Assembly (NCBI GenBank): GCA_947496535.1
Contig: CANMDE010000004.1
Location: 231,042-295,041 of the forward strand
Source: an uncultured Paracoccaceae bacterium
GTDB lineage: Bacteria; Pseudomonadota; Alphaproteobacteria; Rhodobacterales; Rhodobacteraceae
DNA length: 64,000 nucleotides
Direction of reading: 5' to 3'
Below, piece after piece: positions 47,236 to 56,686 of the stretch (its first letter is position 1; the number at the start of each line of letters is the position of its first letter). A program made the position numbers and the translations under genes. Below the pieces are notes generated by a model. The model had not been told where the DNA came from. It worked only from the letters and a program-made list of their open reading frames with translations, and made no database searches.

Positions 47236-48671
47236 CATCCCCAATCCCCCAGTTTCGCCGCATCAAACTCCGGCCCCGGCGCCCATGTCGCCTGACCGCC
47301 CACATCTGTCACCTGCACACCGGCGTCGTTCAGAATGTCACGGATTTCATCAGCACGGCCCCAATCCTTTGCAGCGCGCGCAGCGGCCCGGTCAGCCAAC
47401 AAAGCGTCCACACGCGCGGCCACCGCCGGTGCCACGTCCGGCCCCGCCTCGCCGCCATCAAACATCGGGATCGCGGCCCAATCATTGACAAGACCCAACA
47501 TTTCCAGCCCATGGGCAAATCCGGCCAATGCCGCGGGCGTCTTGCCTTTGGCCAACACATGCAACCGCGCCAGCGCACCCGGCGTGTTCAAATCATTGGC
47601 CAGAACACCCAGAAACTCGGCATCCGGCTGCCACTGACCCTCGGCCTGCAAGGCGGCTATCAGATCCGGCCCGAACCCGTGCCCCTGCAAGATCCCATAC
47701 CATTTACGCAAGGTCCGGTCCGCCTCATCCCGGCGTTCCTCGGTCCAATCCATCGTCTTGCCGTAATGCGTGCCCAGCATGACCAACCGGATAACTTCAC
47801 CGGGAATGCCCTGATCAAGCAGCTCACGAATGGTGAAAAAATTGCCAGCCGATTTGGCCATCTTCTTGCCGTCGACCAGCAACATCTCATTATGCAGCCA
47901 ATACCGAGCAAAATCGCCGGTGGGATGGGCGCAAGCGGACTGAGCAATCTCGTTCTCATGATGCGGGAACATCAGATCATTCCCACCGCCATGAATATCA
48001 AAGCTTTCGCCCAGCAAATCATGCGCCATGGCCGAGCATTCAATATGCCAGCCCGGCCGACCATAGCCCCAAGGGCTGTCCCAACCCGGCTGCCCATCGC
48101 CGGAAGGCTTCCACAGCACGAAATCCATCGGATTTCGTTTGTAAGGTGCAATCTCGACACGTGCGCCCGCGATCATGTCATCAATAGACCGACCAGACAA
48201 CGACCCATATTCGGCATAACTCTCGACTGCAAAAAGCACATGTCCTTCCGCCTCATAGGCATGGCCCTTGGCCACAAGGTCCGAAATCATCTCAACCATC
48301 TGCGGGATATAAGCCGTCGCCCGCGGTTCATTGGTCGGGCGCAGCGCACCCAGCGCATCCATATCCTCATGATACCAGGCGGTGGTTTCTGCTGTAATAT
48401 CACCAATCGCACGACCCGTCTGAGCCGCCCGCGCGTTGATCTTGTCGTCAACATCCGTAAAGTTCCGAACATATGTGACATGATCATGGCCATACACATG
48501 CCGCATCATTCGGAACAAAACATCAAATACCAACACATTTCTGGAATTCCCCAAATGCGCGCGGTCATACACCGTCGGCCCGCAGAGATACATGCGCACA
48601 TTCGCCGGATCGAGCGGCACAAACTCTTCACGTCTACGGGTCTTGGTATTCTGGAGCCTGATCGTCGTCAT
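47235..48671 (-). CDS. cysS: Cysteinyl-tRNA synthetase
   Basis: 478 residues. Class I synthetase with the [20 protein letters not shown] signature (zinc-ligand Cys and the HLGN form of HIGH), [32 protein letters not shown] and the [10 protein letters not shown] loop. The C-terminal helical anticodon domain ends ...AAKLGDWG. Upstream of cimA on the same strand, separated only by the paired palindromes. Confidence 0.97.
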   Translation of the reverse strand: MTTIRLQNTKTRRREEFVPLDPANVRMYLCGPTVYDRAHLGNSRNVLVFDVLFRMMRHVYGHDHVTYVRNFTDVDDKINARAAQTGRAIGDITAETTAWYHEDMDALGALRPTNEPRATAYIPQMVEMISDLVAKGHAYEAEGHVLFAVESYAEYGSLSGRSIDDMIAGARVEIAPYKRNPMDFVLWKPSGDGQPGWDSPWGYGRPGWHIECSAMAHDLLGESFDIHGGGNDLMFPHHENEIAQSACAHPTGDFARYWLHNEMLLVDGKKMAKSAGNFFTIRELLDQGIPGEVIRLVMLGTHYGKTMDWTEERRDEADRTLRKWYGILQGHGFGPDLIAALQAEGQWQPDAEFLGVLANDLNTPGALARLHVLAKGKTPAALAGFAHGLEMLGLVNDWAAIPMFDGGEAGPDVAPAVAARVDALLADRAAARAAKDWGRADEIRDILNDAGVQVTDVGGQATWAPGPEFDAAKLGDWG

Positions 48672-49051
48672 AATGCCTCACGCAGCAACGGGTTTACGCC
48701 GCGGGCTTAACAAGTTCAGTTCTGATGTGAAACGTGAAAGAGCAACCCGCGACAGATGTCAGCAGATAATAATGCAACCAATAATGATGCAGCTTCTCTT
48801 CATGCGATTGTCGTAGCAGTGTGATGAGCAAAGGTCCAGCATTTGATGACGTGTGGAAGGGCGCGCATCTTTAAATCGCTTTGGAGGGCTTTCGGATATC
48901 TACCAAAGGGCCGCGTCGTGCAATGCTGATCCAAACGTCAAGCAGTTCTAAGCCACAAAGGACCTTCACCGCGCTCCAGGCCGGAGTCGGCTGTGCGGGA
49001 CTTAGTTGCCGTTCGATATGCGCCAAACGCCACGGTGTCTGATAACACATG
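48672..49051. other. Non-coding stretch at the start of the accessory region
   Basis: About 380 bases with no supported gene, no cloverleaf and no obvious repeat. Short frames present have no ribosome-binding site or family similarity. It includes the cysS promoter region near 48680-48760. Confidence 0.5.
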
Positions 49052-49603
49052 CTACTTTTTAGGGGGCAACGATTGGGGTGGTTCTAACGGTTCTGGATCC
49101 CAGGTAATTGACATGGGCGCATGCTCGATAGTGATGCTTGCAACGGTGTCTTTGTCGCCCAATTGAATATATATGAGGCACATACGATATGCATCAGCAG
49201 CAGGATTACCATTTAGCTGACTTAGCCGACCATCACCTGAAAAAGAAAGCGGTCGCGCGCCCGCTTCTTCGGTCAACAATCAGACTTCGTCTTTTGTCAT
49301 GCCGACGGTTAATCCATCCAACGTGCTCCACTCATCGGTTGTCAACAAAATCTGTGTGATTGTCTGGGGCGAACCCCCAATCTCTAACCCGGGTAAGCTT
49401 TGGATGCCGCCATCGTCTTGGGCTGTTGCGATCAGCTGCTGCGTGGCGGTTGGTAGGGCCGTAGGGTTGTCCAAAATTGTGATTTGTGCGGTGGCATCGG
49501 CCGACCGAATACCGCATCTTCTATCAAAACTGTCATCTTGTGCACGTGCCATTGAGCCTCCGGCAAATAGGACCGTTGCGAGCATGATGCGGCGTAATTT
49601 CAT
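49052..49603 (-). pseudogene. Exported protein interrupted by an in-frame TGA
   Basis: From the ATG at 49603: MKLRRIMLATVLFAGGSMARA, a signal peptide, then a mature part with DSFDRRCGIRSADATAQITI and LDGLTVGMTKDEV, where a TGA occurs (49280-49282). The same frame continues LLTEEAGARPLSFSGDGRLS to a proper stop at 49052 without any frame change. GMTKDEV followed by LL resembles the helix motif of SmpA/BamE-like proteins, which supports the two parts having been one protein. Either the gene is decayed by one point mutation or the stop is read through. Confidence 0.65.
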
Positions 49604-50062
49604 CGTGCTATATTTATGAAGACTTCGCCGGACTGTCCATGGCGGGCTGTTTTTCATCGAGTTCGCTGTCGACTCCCTGCCGTTTCAAGGCGTTGTTGCC
49701 TGGATGTCGAGAAGAAGAACGACCAGTTCTTCGCGTATAGGTCTGTCCGCGCAATCGCGGCCGGGCCCGAATATCTGGCGGCAACAAGGCAGGCAATCGA
49801 TCAACTTGGTGAAACCGCAGACCGCAGTGACCTTCTTCGATGCGCAGAAATAGTCTGGGAAACCACTCGCCAACAGCCTATGGATATCCAGTAGTTAAGG
49901 GCACAGCGACAGCAGCCATGCGTTCAGCCTTTGGGCCGATTACATCGTCGAAATGGCAGCACAATCCAGCCTTTTCCGTTACTTCACAATCGACCACCAA
50001 CAATTTGGCAATACCATGAGTGAGCTTTGGGGGGCAGGTCACCGGAAACAATGCCTGCAAAA
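49604..50062. other. Intergenic stretch with a possible gene fragment
   Basis: A plus-strand frame at 49616-49894 contains FAYRSVRAIAAGPEYLAATR and RSDLLRCAEIVWETT, which look protein-like, but there is no convincing start or family match. A remnant of a lost gene is possible. The rest (49895-50062) shows nothing recognisable. Confidence 0.35.
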
Positions 50063-50689
50063 TCAGTTTTCTGCGGCGAACAGACCGTCGTCATATGTCA
50101 TGCCACCGACATCTCCTTCGACCAGGCCCGCAATTGCGGTTGCTTCGATACCACCTAAGGTCAGAAAATCGCCATCAAAGGCCAACGTTGTCGCATAGGT
50201 GTTGCCGCCGTTTGACAGGTTGCCATCAAGCGTCGCTGTGACCTGCGGTGTGCTGCCTGTTGCTGCGGTATTGACCAGCCCGTTGCCAGACAGTGTGCCA
50301 GTGTATGCGCCATCTGTTTCATGAAAGAAGTCCGTGGCGCTTCCGGCTACGGCATTTGTTGCGAAATTGGCGGTGAGTGCGACCGTTCCGATCAGCGCCG
50401 CATCATCGACAGTTCCGGTCACAAAGCCGGTATACGCCACGGACCCTGACGGCAAATTGCCCGCATCTGTCACGCTCACGCCCGATTGCAAATCAACACT
50501 ACCATCAAGGTAGGCTCCAATGGCCATCGTCGCGTCTGCGTCGATTTCATCAAACGTGCCGTAGGACGATGTGCTTTCGTCACTTGACCCAGACCCGCCG
50601 CAGGCGGAAAGCACAAGGCCAAAAGACAACGCAAATGAGAGCTTAGAGCCGATTTTCAATCGTGTATTCATGTCAAAATTTCTCATCAT
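50063..50689 (-). CDS. Lipoprotein, transferrin-binding-protein-like barrel
   Basis: 208 residues with a signal peptide ending in the lipobox region FGLVLSACGGSG; the lipidated Cys is followed by a Ser/Gly-rich linker. The rest is beta-rich with alternating Gly/Thr strands (SVAYTGFVTGTVDDAALIGT, TDGAYTGTLSGNGLV) and the closing AIAGLVEGDVGGMTYDDGLF, similar in style to TbpB-like small barrels. Its ATG overlaps the stop of the RTX beta-helix gene by 4 bp (ATGA). An internal ATG at 50671 is an alternative start. Outer-membrane lipoprotein is inferred; ligand unknown. Confidence 0.7.
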   Translation of the reverse strand: MMRNFDMNTRLKIGSKLSFALSFGLVLSACGGSGSSDESTSSYGTFDEIDADATMAIGAYLDGSVDLQSGVSVTDAGNLPSGSVAYTGFVTGTVDDAALIGTVALTANFATNAVAGSATDFFHETDGAYTGTLSGNGLVNTAATGSTPQVTATLDGNLSNGGNTYATTLAFDGDFLTLGGIEATAIAGLVEGDVGGMTYDDGLFAAEN

Positions 50690-52263
50690 GCTAGGGTAAT
50701 GAAATCTTCGATGGTGATGATCTGATAATCCACATCACGCAGGATCATCCGGTCATCGCCAACCTGAATGAGGGTGTCGTCATCGCGGTATTGGCTAATG
50801 GTCACGTCTGCGAAATCAATGTTTTGCAACGCAATCAGATCGACCTCATCGGTAAAGTCGTAGACGATATCTAACGAAGTGCCCTGCGCGAAAATAAACG
50901 TGTCGTCGGCATCGCCTCCAGCAAGCCGATCAACACCAGCGCCGCCCGACACAACATCTGATCCGTCCGCGCCATAAATGGTGTCATGCCCATCTGAGCC
51001 GCCGAAAATCAAATCCACAGTACCTGAAGCGGCAACCGACGATGGCGTTTGAATGTGGAGTGTTACATCAGGAGACGTGTCATCAAGGATAATCTGGTAG
51101 GAAACATCGTCATTCTCGGCGACGATTGTCTCGCCTCCGTTCGCCGCCAGAAGTGCGTCGACCAGCGCTGCATTCCCCGACACCAGTATCGGTTCGACCG
51201 CGACCTCGCCCAATGCCGCCGCGACAACGCCCACCGCGCCATAGTCCTCGGCCAAGCCGCCTTCGACTGTTTGCAAGTCCTCCAGCGCCGTGCCTAAACC
51301 GATGCTGCCATCAATGAATAGATCATTCACGTAGTAGGGATCACCGGGTTCATCGTTCTGCACCCAAATATTGCCGTCAACCAGCCCATGCGTTTTGACG
51401 TTATTTGAGATAATGTTGCCTTCTGATACGGCGCCGTCAGGCAGATAAATTTCGGTCGCCTTTCCGACGCCCGGAATATTCAAAATCGTATTGTTACGCG
51501 CAATAACGTTCGAACCTTCGCTCACCGTGATCCCGCGGATCATGCCCGTGTATATGAGGTTCCCTTCGATCAACACGTCATCGTATACGGCATCATCCAT
51601 AAAGATGCCCTGTACGTTGGCCAGATTACTGCCAATATAAATGTTCTCGCGGATGATAATCCCGCTGGAGTCCGCGCTTTGGAACTGGATGAAATCCAAA
51701 TGAGCACCATCTTCGGGAAACACATTGCCACCGCCAATGTTGCCTTCGATTAACACGTCGGTCACACCCGAGAATTTCATCCCATCGTTCCCAATGTAGT
51801 CGATTTTGTTGTTGAGAACGTCAACATTGTCGCTTGCGCTGACGTACATGGCGATTTTCACATCATGAACGTCGTTATTACTGACGGTGATATCTGAGGA
51901 ATCGTCGACACGAATGGCGTAAACACCGGTGTAGATAACATCGACGAGGGCATTCACTTCGCTGTTGGTAAACGTGATGCCTTGACTTCCGTTCAAGATT
52001 TCAACCAACGATCCGCCAGCACTTCCGTTGCTCGGGTTCGAAACATGCACCGCATCAATTGTAATGTTGGTTGCGCCTGAAACTTCAATTGATTCAAACA
52101 CAGCCGCGCCGGGCGTTGCGGATTGGATTGTCACTGTATCCGAAAAATCTGCCGTAATAGTGACCGCGCCATAGTTGCCGGCCTCCAAGATGATCACGTC
52201 GCCAGCGTTGGCATTTGCCAAAGCCGCATTGAGCTCTGATGCGTTTCCTACAATGATGTCCAA
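50686..52263 (-). CDS. Right-handed beta-helix protein with RTX calcium-binding repeats
   Basis: 525 residues from a TTG at 52263 with GGAGAG a few bases before it. There is no Sec signal; instead the C-terminal third has glycine-aspartate nonapeptides (GGSDGHDTIYGADGSDVV, SGGAGVDRLAGGDADDTFIF), the mark of type I secretion. Residues 1-300 form a parallel beta-helix with Asn-rich turns (ITVSNNDVHDVKIAMYVSAS, DVLNNKIDYIGNDGMKFSG), as in polysaccharide lyases and epimerases. A secreted, Ca-dependent polysaccharide-modifying or binding protein is inferred. No ABC/HlyD secretion genes are nearby. Coupled by ATGA to the lipoprotein gene. Confidence 0.82.
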   Translation of the reverse strand: MDIIVGNASELNAALANANAGDVIILEAGNYGAVTITADFSDTVTIQSATPGAAVFESIEVSGATNITIDAVHVSNPSNGSAGGSLVEILNGSQGITFTNSEVNALVDVIYTGVYAIRVDDSSDITVSNNDVHDVKIAMYVSASDNVDVLNNKIDYIGNDGMKFSGVTDVLIEGNIGGGNVFPEDGAHLDFIQFQSADSSGIIIRENIYIGSNLANVQGIFMDDAVYDDVLIEGNLIYTGMIRGITVSEGSNVIARNNTILNIPGVGKATEIYLPDGAVSEGNIISNNVKTHGLVDGNIWVQNDEPGDPYYVNDLFIDGSIGLGTALEDLQTVEGGLAEDYGAVGVVAAALGEVAVEPILVSGNAALVDALLAANGGETIVAENDDVSYQIILDDTSPDVTLHIQTPSSVAASGTVDLIFGGSDGHDTIYGADGSDVVSGGAGVDRLAGGDADDTFIFAQGTSLDIVYDFTDEVDLIALQNIDFADVTISQYRDDDTLIQVGDDRMILRDVDYQIITIEDFITLA

Positions 52264-52814
52264 ACCGCTCTCCTAAATCGATCTCGGTATGCTCTTGCGG
52301 TTGGGCGGACGTGACAATATTGTCGGCCGGTTAAACGCGGTTGAGTGCCAAATTTGTCGCACATGGCGCTGTGTTTTGTAGTGTCGCTAACTTTTCGAAG
52401 ATCAGTATGGCGCTGAATTCGAGGAGTATTCTGCCGAAGTTAGGCGGTTCCTGTCGTCAACTGTCTGCTCACGTGGGCAAAATCCTTTCATTCATGGATG
52501 AATTGAAGCCAATATTCGACAAGGTTGGTGCTCTGGCCAAGAAAATGCGACAAGTCATCGTGGAAACAAGAGCAGGTGTCGGCAGTAATGCGCAACGATT
52601 GGTACGTTCGTCACGCTATTGGCGGACCCCTCTAGACGATCTAATTCGGCAATGTCACGGCCCTTAAGAGACATTCATCACCTAGCCGCGATGCTGTGGT
52701 CGCAGCCCGCATAACGGACATTGGCTCCTGGCCTAAACCCTATAGTTTTCGTATTGACCGAGATGCAGACGAAGCCGACCTCCGGCCTCTTTCGGCTCAG
52801 GCCAGCCCCGCCAA
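52264..52814. other. Long stretch without a supported gene
   Basis: 550 bases. A plus-strand frame at 52341-52667 contains MDELKPIFDKVGALAKKMRQ, which has a helical look, but no start signal or family match was found, so it is not called. No RNA or repeat was recognised. Confidence 0.45.
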
Positions 52815-53327
52815 TTATCCAGCTTGCGTGAATGCCTCTAGATCATCTAGCGATGTCAAACGAACGACGCATTTGCCGAGTGCTTCATGCTCATCACAGA
52901 GTTTGCGAAGGATCGGCATCCATTCACGGTCTACGTCCCAGATTATTTCGAACAGTCGACCCGTGGGCGGCATCTCTTGTCCACCACCCGGCGGATGTTG
53001 AAGTGTGCCGGCCGCCCAAGCCATTTGTCGCTCTGCCGCACGCCAAAAATGAACCCAAAGCGGAAAATCTAGTAATATCAATTCGGTTGCCCGATCCACT
53101 CGCTTGTGAACAGATGCTAAGTCTCCGCCACCGTCAATGATCCACTTGGGCGTTTCAATGGCTGTATCATGGTCTCTTTCATAGATTTCTGATGGAACGG
53201 TAGTCCAATCAGGCATCCAGAAGATTTCATCAATCTCGATGTGCGGGAGATTTCGGGTCTTGGCGAGGTGCCTTGCCAAAGTAGATTTCCCACCCGCAGT
53301 ATTTCCTAGAATTGCAATCCGCGACAT
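52815..53327 (-). CDS. P-loop kinase-like protein (FlaR/adenylate-kinase-like)
   Basis: 170 residues. Walker A is ILGNTAGGKSTLARHLA; the following HIEIDEIFWMPDWTTV and KWIIDGGGDLASVHKRVDRA match the small AAA-type nucleotide-kinase-like proteins labelled as DNA topology modulation FlaR-related or adenylate kinase-like. Substrate not known. Appears intact despite sitting among decayed genes. Confidence 0.82.
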   Translation of the reverse strand: MSRIAILGNTAGGKSTLARHLAKTRNLPHIEIDEIFWMPDWTTVPSEIYERDHDTAIETPKWIIDGGGDLASVHKRVDRATELILLDFPLWVHFWRAAERQMAWAAGTLQHPPGGGQEMPPTGRLFEIIWDVDREWMPILRKLCDEHEALGKCVVRLTSLDDLEAFTQAG

Positions 53328-53547
53328 TCTTTTGGCCCAAGTAGCTCATTTGTTTCGATCACAGGACACACCATTTGGCTAAACCTGTCGAGGTAGGTCT
53401 GGGCTCATTGATGCAGTCGGAGCGAGCGCAGTATTCCCCTCCTGTGCCGATCAGGACGGCCCAAAGCATGCGTAATTGGGCTGACCCTGATCTGAGGTCG
53501 AGCTCCCTATATGATCGCAGGATGTCTGTGAACAAGGGAGGAAGACG

Positions 53548-54582
53548 ATGGAGTACTTTGCCGGACTGGATGTGTCACTGTGATCGTGTGCGTTGTGCAT
53601 AGTGGATGCCAGAGGTGGCGTTGCCTTTGAGCGCGAACCGGCCTGCGATGTCGGCGAGATCACCGATTGCTTGGTGAGCTTCTCACACCCGATTGCAAGG
53701 ATCGGATTTGAAGCTGGCACGATGAGCCAGCATGTGTTCTACGGGCTTAAGAACAATGGCTTTGATGTCGTCTGCATGGAAGCCCGCCAGGTCAGCGCCG
53801 CTTTGTCGGCAATGCGGAACAAGACGGATAAGGACGACGCCCGCGGCATCGCTCATATTCTCAGAACAGGCTGGTTCAGCCCGGTTCACATGAAGAGCCG
53901 AGAAGCGCATGGTGTTCGCGCACTGTTAAGTTGCCGCAAAGCCTTGCTCAACAAGACAATCGATCTGGCAATCGAGGTTCGCGGCCTCTTGAAGATCTTT
54001 GGACTGCGCCTGCCCAAGACGGTCCAGCATGGCTGTTTCGACGACTTGGTGCGCCCTCTCATCGAAGCCGACGAGGTCTTGGCACACGCAATGTTGCCGC
54101 TGTTGGACGCCCGTCTTGAGATTTACCGGCAATACCTCGACCTAGATCGGCGGGTCAAACATGCGGCCAGGAGTGATGAAGTCTGCTTACGGATGATGAC
54201 GGTGTCGGGCGTTGGTCCGATAGCAGCACTGACCTTCAAGGCCGCCATCGATGACCTCACCCGCTTCAAAAGACCCCGTACCGTTGCCGCGCATTTTGGC
54301 CTGACACCACGAAGATATCAGTCAGGCGAGAATGATAACCCAGGACGCATATCCAGAGCAGGCGATCGAGATGTTCGCGCAACTCTGTACGCGGCCGCAA
54401 ATGCACTACTGATGCGCACGATGGCTGGATCGCAGATCAAATCCTGGGGGATGCGCCTGATGCGTACCAAAGGGCGACGTCGCGCTGTCGTCGCTGTCGC
54501 GCGAAAACTGGCCGTTCTGCACCACCGCATGTGGACAGATGGTACCGAGTTCCGTCCAGAGAAGGTGGAGGGTGTAGCATGA
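53548..54582 (+). pseudogene. IS110-family transposase with N-terminal nonsense codon
   Basis: From ATG 53548 the frame reads MEYFAGLDVSL, then TGA at 53581-53583, then SCALCIVDARGGVAFERE and onwards without further interruption for another 333 codons. The DEDD-type N-terminal domain (LDVSL Asp; RIGFEAGTMS; NKTDKDDARG) and the C-terminal transposase_20 part (VSGVGPIAALTFKAAIDDLT, AAHFGLTPRRYQSGE) identify IS110. Related copies typically have Arg at the TGA position, so a CGA-to-TGA transition is the simple explanation. A TTG at 53593 could start a shortened protein lacking the first catalytic Asp. Element ends were not resolved. Confidence 0.85.
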
Positions 54583-55567
54583 TGTAACCACCCAACACCC
54601 AACCTGAACGGGGTCGTCCCTCACCGGACGAGGTCTGTGGAAGAAGCCGAATATGGCTGCTGCGCAACGAGAAGCGCGTCCCAAAGCGAGGCTCTCCACT
54701 GCCCATCCGACACATGCGTGCAGCGATGACATCAGGTCATCAATCAGACTGCGAAGAGAAGCGTGACCCGGATGAGTGACAATGATCCACGAGCAGAAGG
54801 AAAACGAGCTTGACCCAAATGCCCAATTAGAGAAGGAGACATTGACCTGCCCTCCGCAATGCGGCCAGTCGAGCCGGACTTTCGCTGTAACTGCGAAATC
54901 AGGGATTGGCGAATTCACAGATCGCGGGACAAACCCGACATTCGCTGCACTTCGCATGAATGTCCGGATTGGATCGCTTGCTGAAAGCAAATGATTGATG
55001 GCGGGTGAGAGTGAATGCACGACACCAGTCAACGACGATTGTAGAAGATCGAATACATGTCATACCCGTCGCAATCAGGCTCAACGAAAGTGTTGAAGCG
55101 GGTCATGAAGGCCGGATCCTCGCATATCAGACAAAGATGGCTGCAGACTGGCCAAATTGCCGGGCAGACATTCCCATATCGCTCAAGCTGTATCCAGTTG
55201 CGTCGGGCAAAGGCCGCCAGTCAGGCCTTTCAGTTCCCGTAAGGATCAATTTCTGGAAGCAAAGCATGCTGTTTCACGTCTCAAAGCCACTGCGACCGTG
55301 CCATTCAATACCGCCAAGAGGGTCAAAGGTATGCCATCGTCACCGTCATCCGTTTGCAGCGTGTTCTCTCTGTCCGGTTTGGGTGCGGGTTGGAATGGCA
55401 ACGTCACCGCCGACAGGTGAGCAAGGTAGTGCCTGCACGGCCTTCAAAAAAGGCTCGATCCAAGCCGCAAATTTCGATCAATCTGTCTCGCTAGATCGGC
55501 ATCAACTCCAGACCGGGTTGATGAAAACGATGGTCCGGACGCAGTTCTGTGAAACTGGTCGCCCGCT
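54583..55567. other. Nearly 1 kb without a supported gene
   Basis: The first 250 bases are probably the non-coding right part of the IS110 element. Frames at 55005-55577 are rich in Arg, Ser and Pro with no coherent domain, and look like non-coding sequence. A LysR-type regulator, often found beside EamA transporters, was looked for on both strands and not seen. Confidence 0.5.
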
Positions 55568-56416
55568 ATGCGGCTGATCTTTTTGATATGCCTGACCATG
55601 GTCGCTTTCGCGGGCAATTCGATTCTTAATCGGCTGGCGCTGGAAGATGGGACAACGGGACCGGCGGCTTTTGCAGCGATCCGGTTAGTGTCGGGCGCCT
55701 TGGTTTTGGTACTTTTGGTGCGTGGCAAGATGCTTCCGTGGCGAAGCAAGGGTCGGTGGAAAGGAACCAGCGCACTTGCGATTTACATGTTGGCATTCTC
55801 CTTTGCCTTTGTCCTGCTGCCGGCGGGGATGGGTGCGCTAATCATGTTTGCCGGCGTGCAAAGCGCGATGTTTGCAGGCGCCGTAATGAGCGGAGCCCAA
55901 GTGCCTGTGACGCGGTATGCGGGGGCGGCGCTGGCGTTTGTGGGGTTGGGATATTTGCTTTGGCCAGCGGGGGCCAATACCTTGCCGCTGTGGGGATCGG
56001 GGCTGATGCTGATCGCTGGATTCGGCTCCGGGGTGTATTCGTTGCTGGGTGTCAAGGCGTCAGATCCGCTGGCGGAAACGGCGGTCAACTTTGCTTGGGC
56101 CTCCCCAGTGGCCATTTTGGTCTTTATCTTGCGACCAGATCAGATCAGCAGCCATGGCGTTGTTTTAGGGTGTATTTCCGGGGCCGTGACGTCAGGCCTC
56201 GCATTTGCGTTGTGGTATTCCGTGCTGCCACGCATCGAAGTAAGCGTGGCAGCTCTTGCACAATTGACAGTGCCGCTGATCGCACTGGTGGCTGGCATGG
56301 CGTTTTTGGACGAAGCGCTGACGCCACGGTTTGCGGCGGCCTGCGTGCTGGTTCTGGGAGGCGTTGCCTTGGGGCTGAGCGCAGGCACGTCACGAACGGA
56401 ACGGGTGGTGCAATGA
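55568..56416 (+). CDS. EamA/DMT-family transporter
   Basis: 282 residues, 10 hydrophobic helices in two homologous halves. Visible: FAGNSILNRLALEDGTTGPA, AAIRLVSGALVLVLLV in the first half and SGVYSLLGVKA, GLAFALWYSVLPRIEVSVAA and ALVAGMAFLDEALTPRFAAA in the second, matching the EamA repeat. Exports or imports small metabolites; the substrate is unknown. It has an ATG at 55568 and no obvious operon partner. Confidence 0.88.
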   Translation: MRLIFLICLTMVAFAGNSILNRLALEDGTTGPAAFAAIRLVSGALVLVLLVRGKMLPWRSKGRWKGTSALAIYMLAFSFAFVLLPAGMGALIMFAGVQSAMFAGAVMSGAQVPVTRYAGAALAFVGLGYLLWPAGANTLPLWGSGLMLIAGFGSGVYSLLGVKASDPLAETAVNFAWASPVAILVFILRPDQISSHGVVLGCISGAVTSGLAFALWYSVLPRIEVSVAALAQLTVPLIALVAGMAFLDEALTPRFAAACVLVLGGVALGLSAGTSRTERVVQ

Positions 56417-56686
56417 TCGAGGTCAGAGGCGCTTATCGTCCCGAAACAAATATACTGCCTGCAATGGCGTCCCATTCTTGGCATGCAGCATGCCTGCCTA
56501 ACGCCAGCGCCCAAACAGCCCAGGCCAAAAAGATCATGAACGGTGTTGCCAAGGCATGAAGATTTCAACAAAATCATTCGTAAAGCAGGTTTTGCTATAT
56601 CCCTATCCGATGACAAGACCGCTGCGTGTTTGCCAGGATGTCCGCCCCTTCGTGTTTTTTGCCGTCGACGGAGAACCAATGCCTCT

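Noticed and set aside
47115..48710. 531-codon plus-strand open frame across cysS
   Set aside because: Antisense shadow: the minus strand carries full CysS motifs, while this frame is His/Arg/Pro-rich with no domain.
49280..49282. TGA as selenocysteine or reassigned codon
   Set aside because: No SECIS-like hairpin seen, the position does not fit a Cys site, and TGA is used as a normal stop in many genes here (for example cimA, cobK, xth).
55005..55577. 190-codon frame before the EamA gene
   Set aside because: Composition (Arg, Ser, Pro, His rich) and lack of domain or start signal suggest chance.
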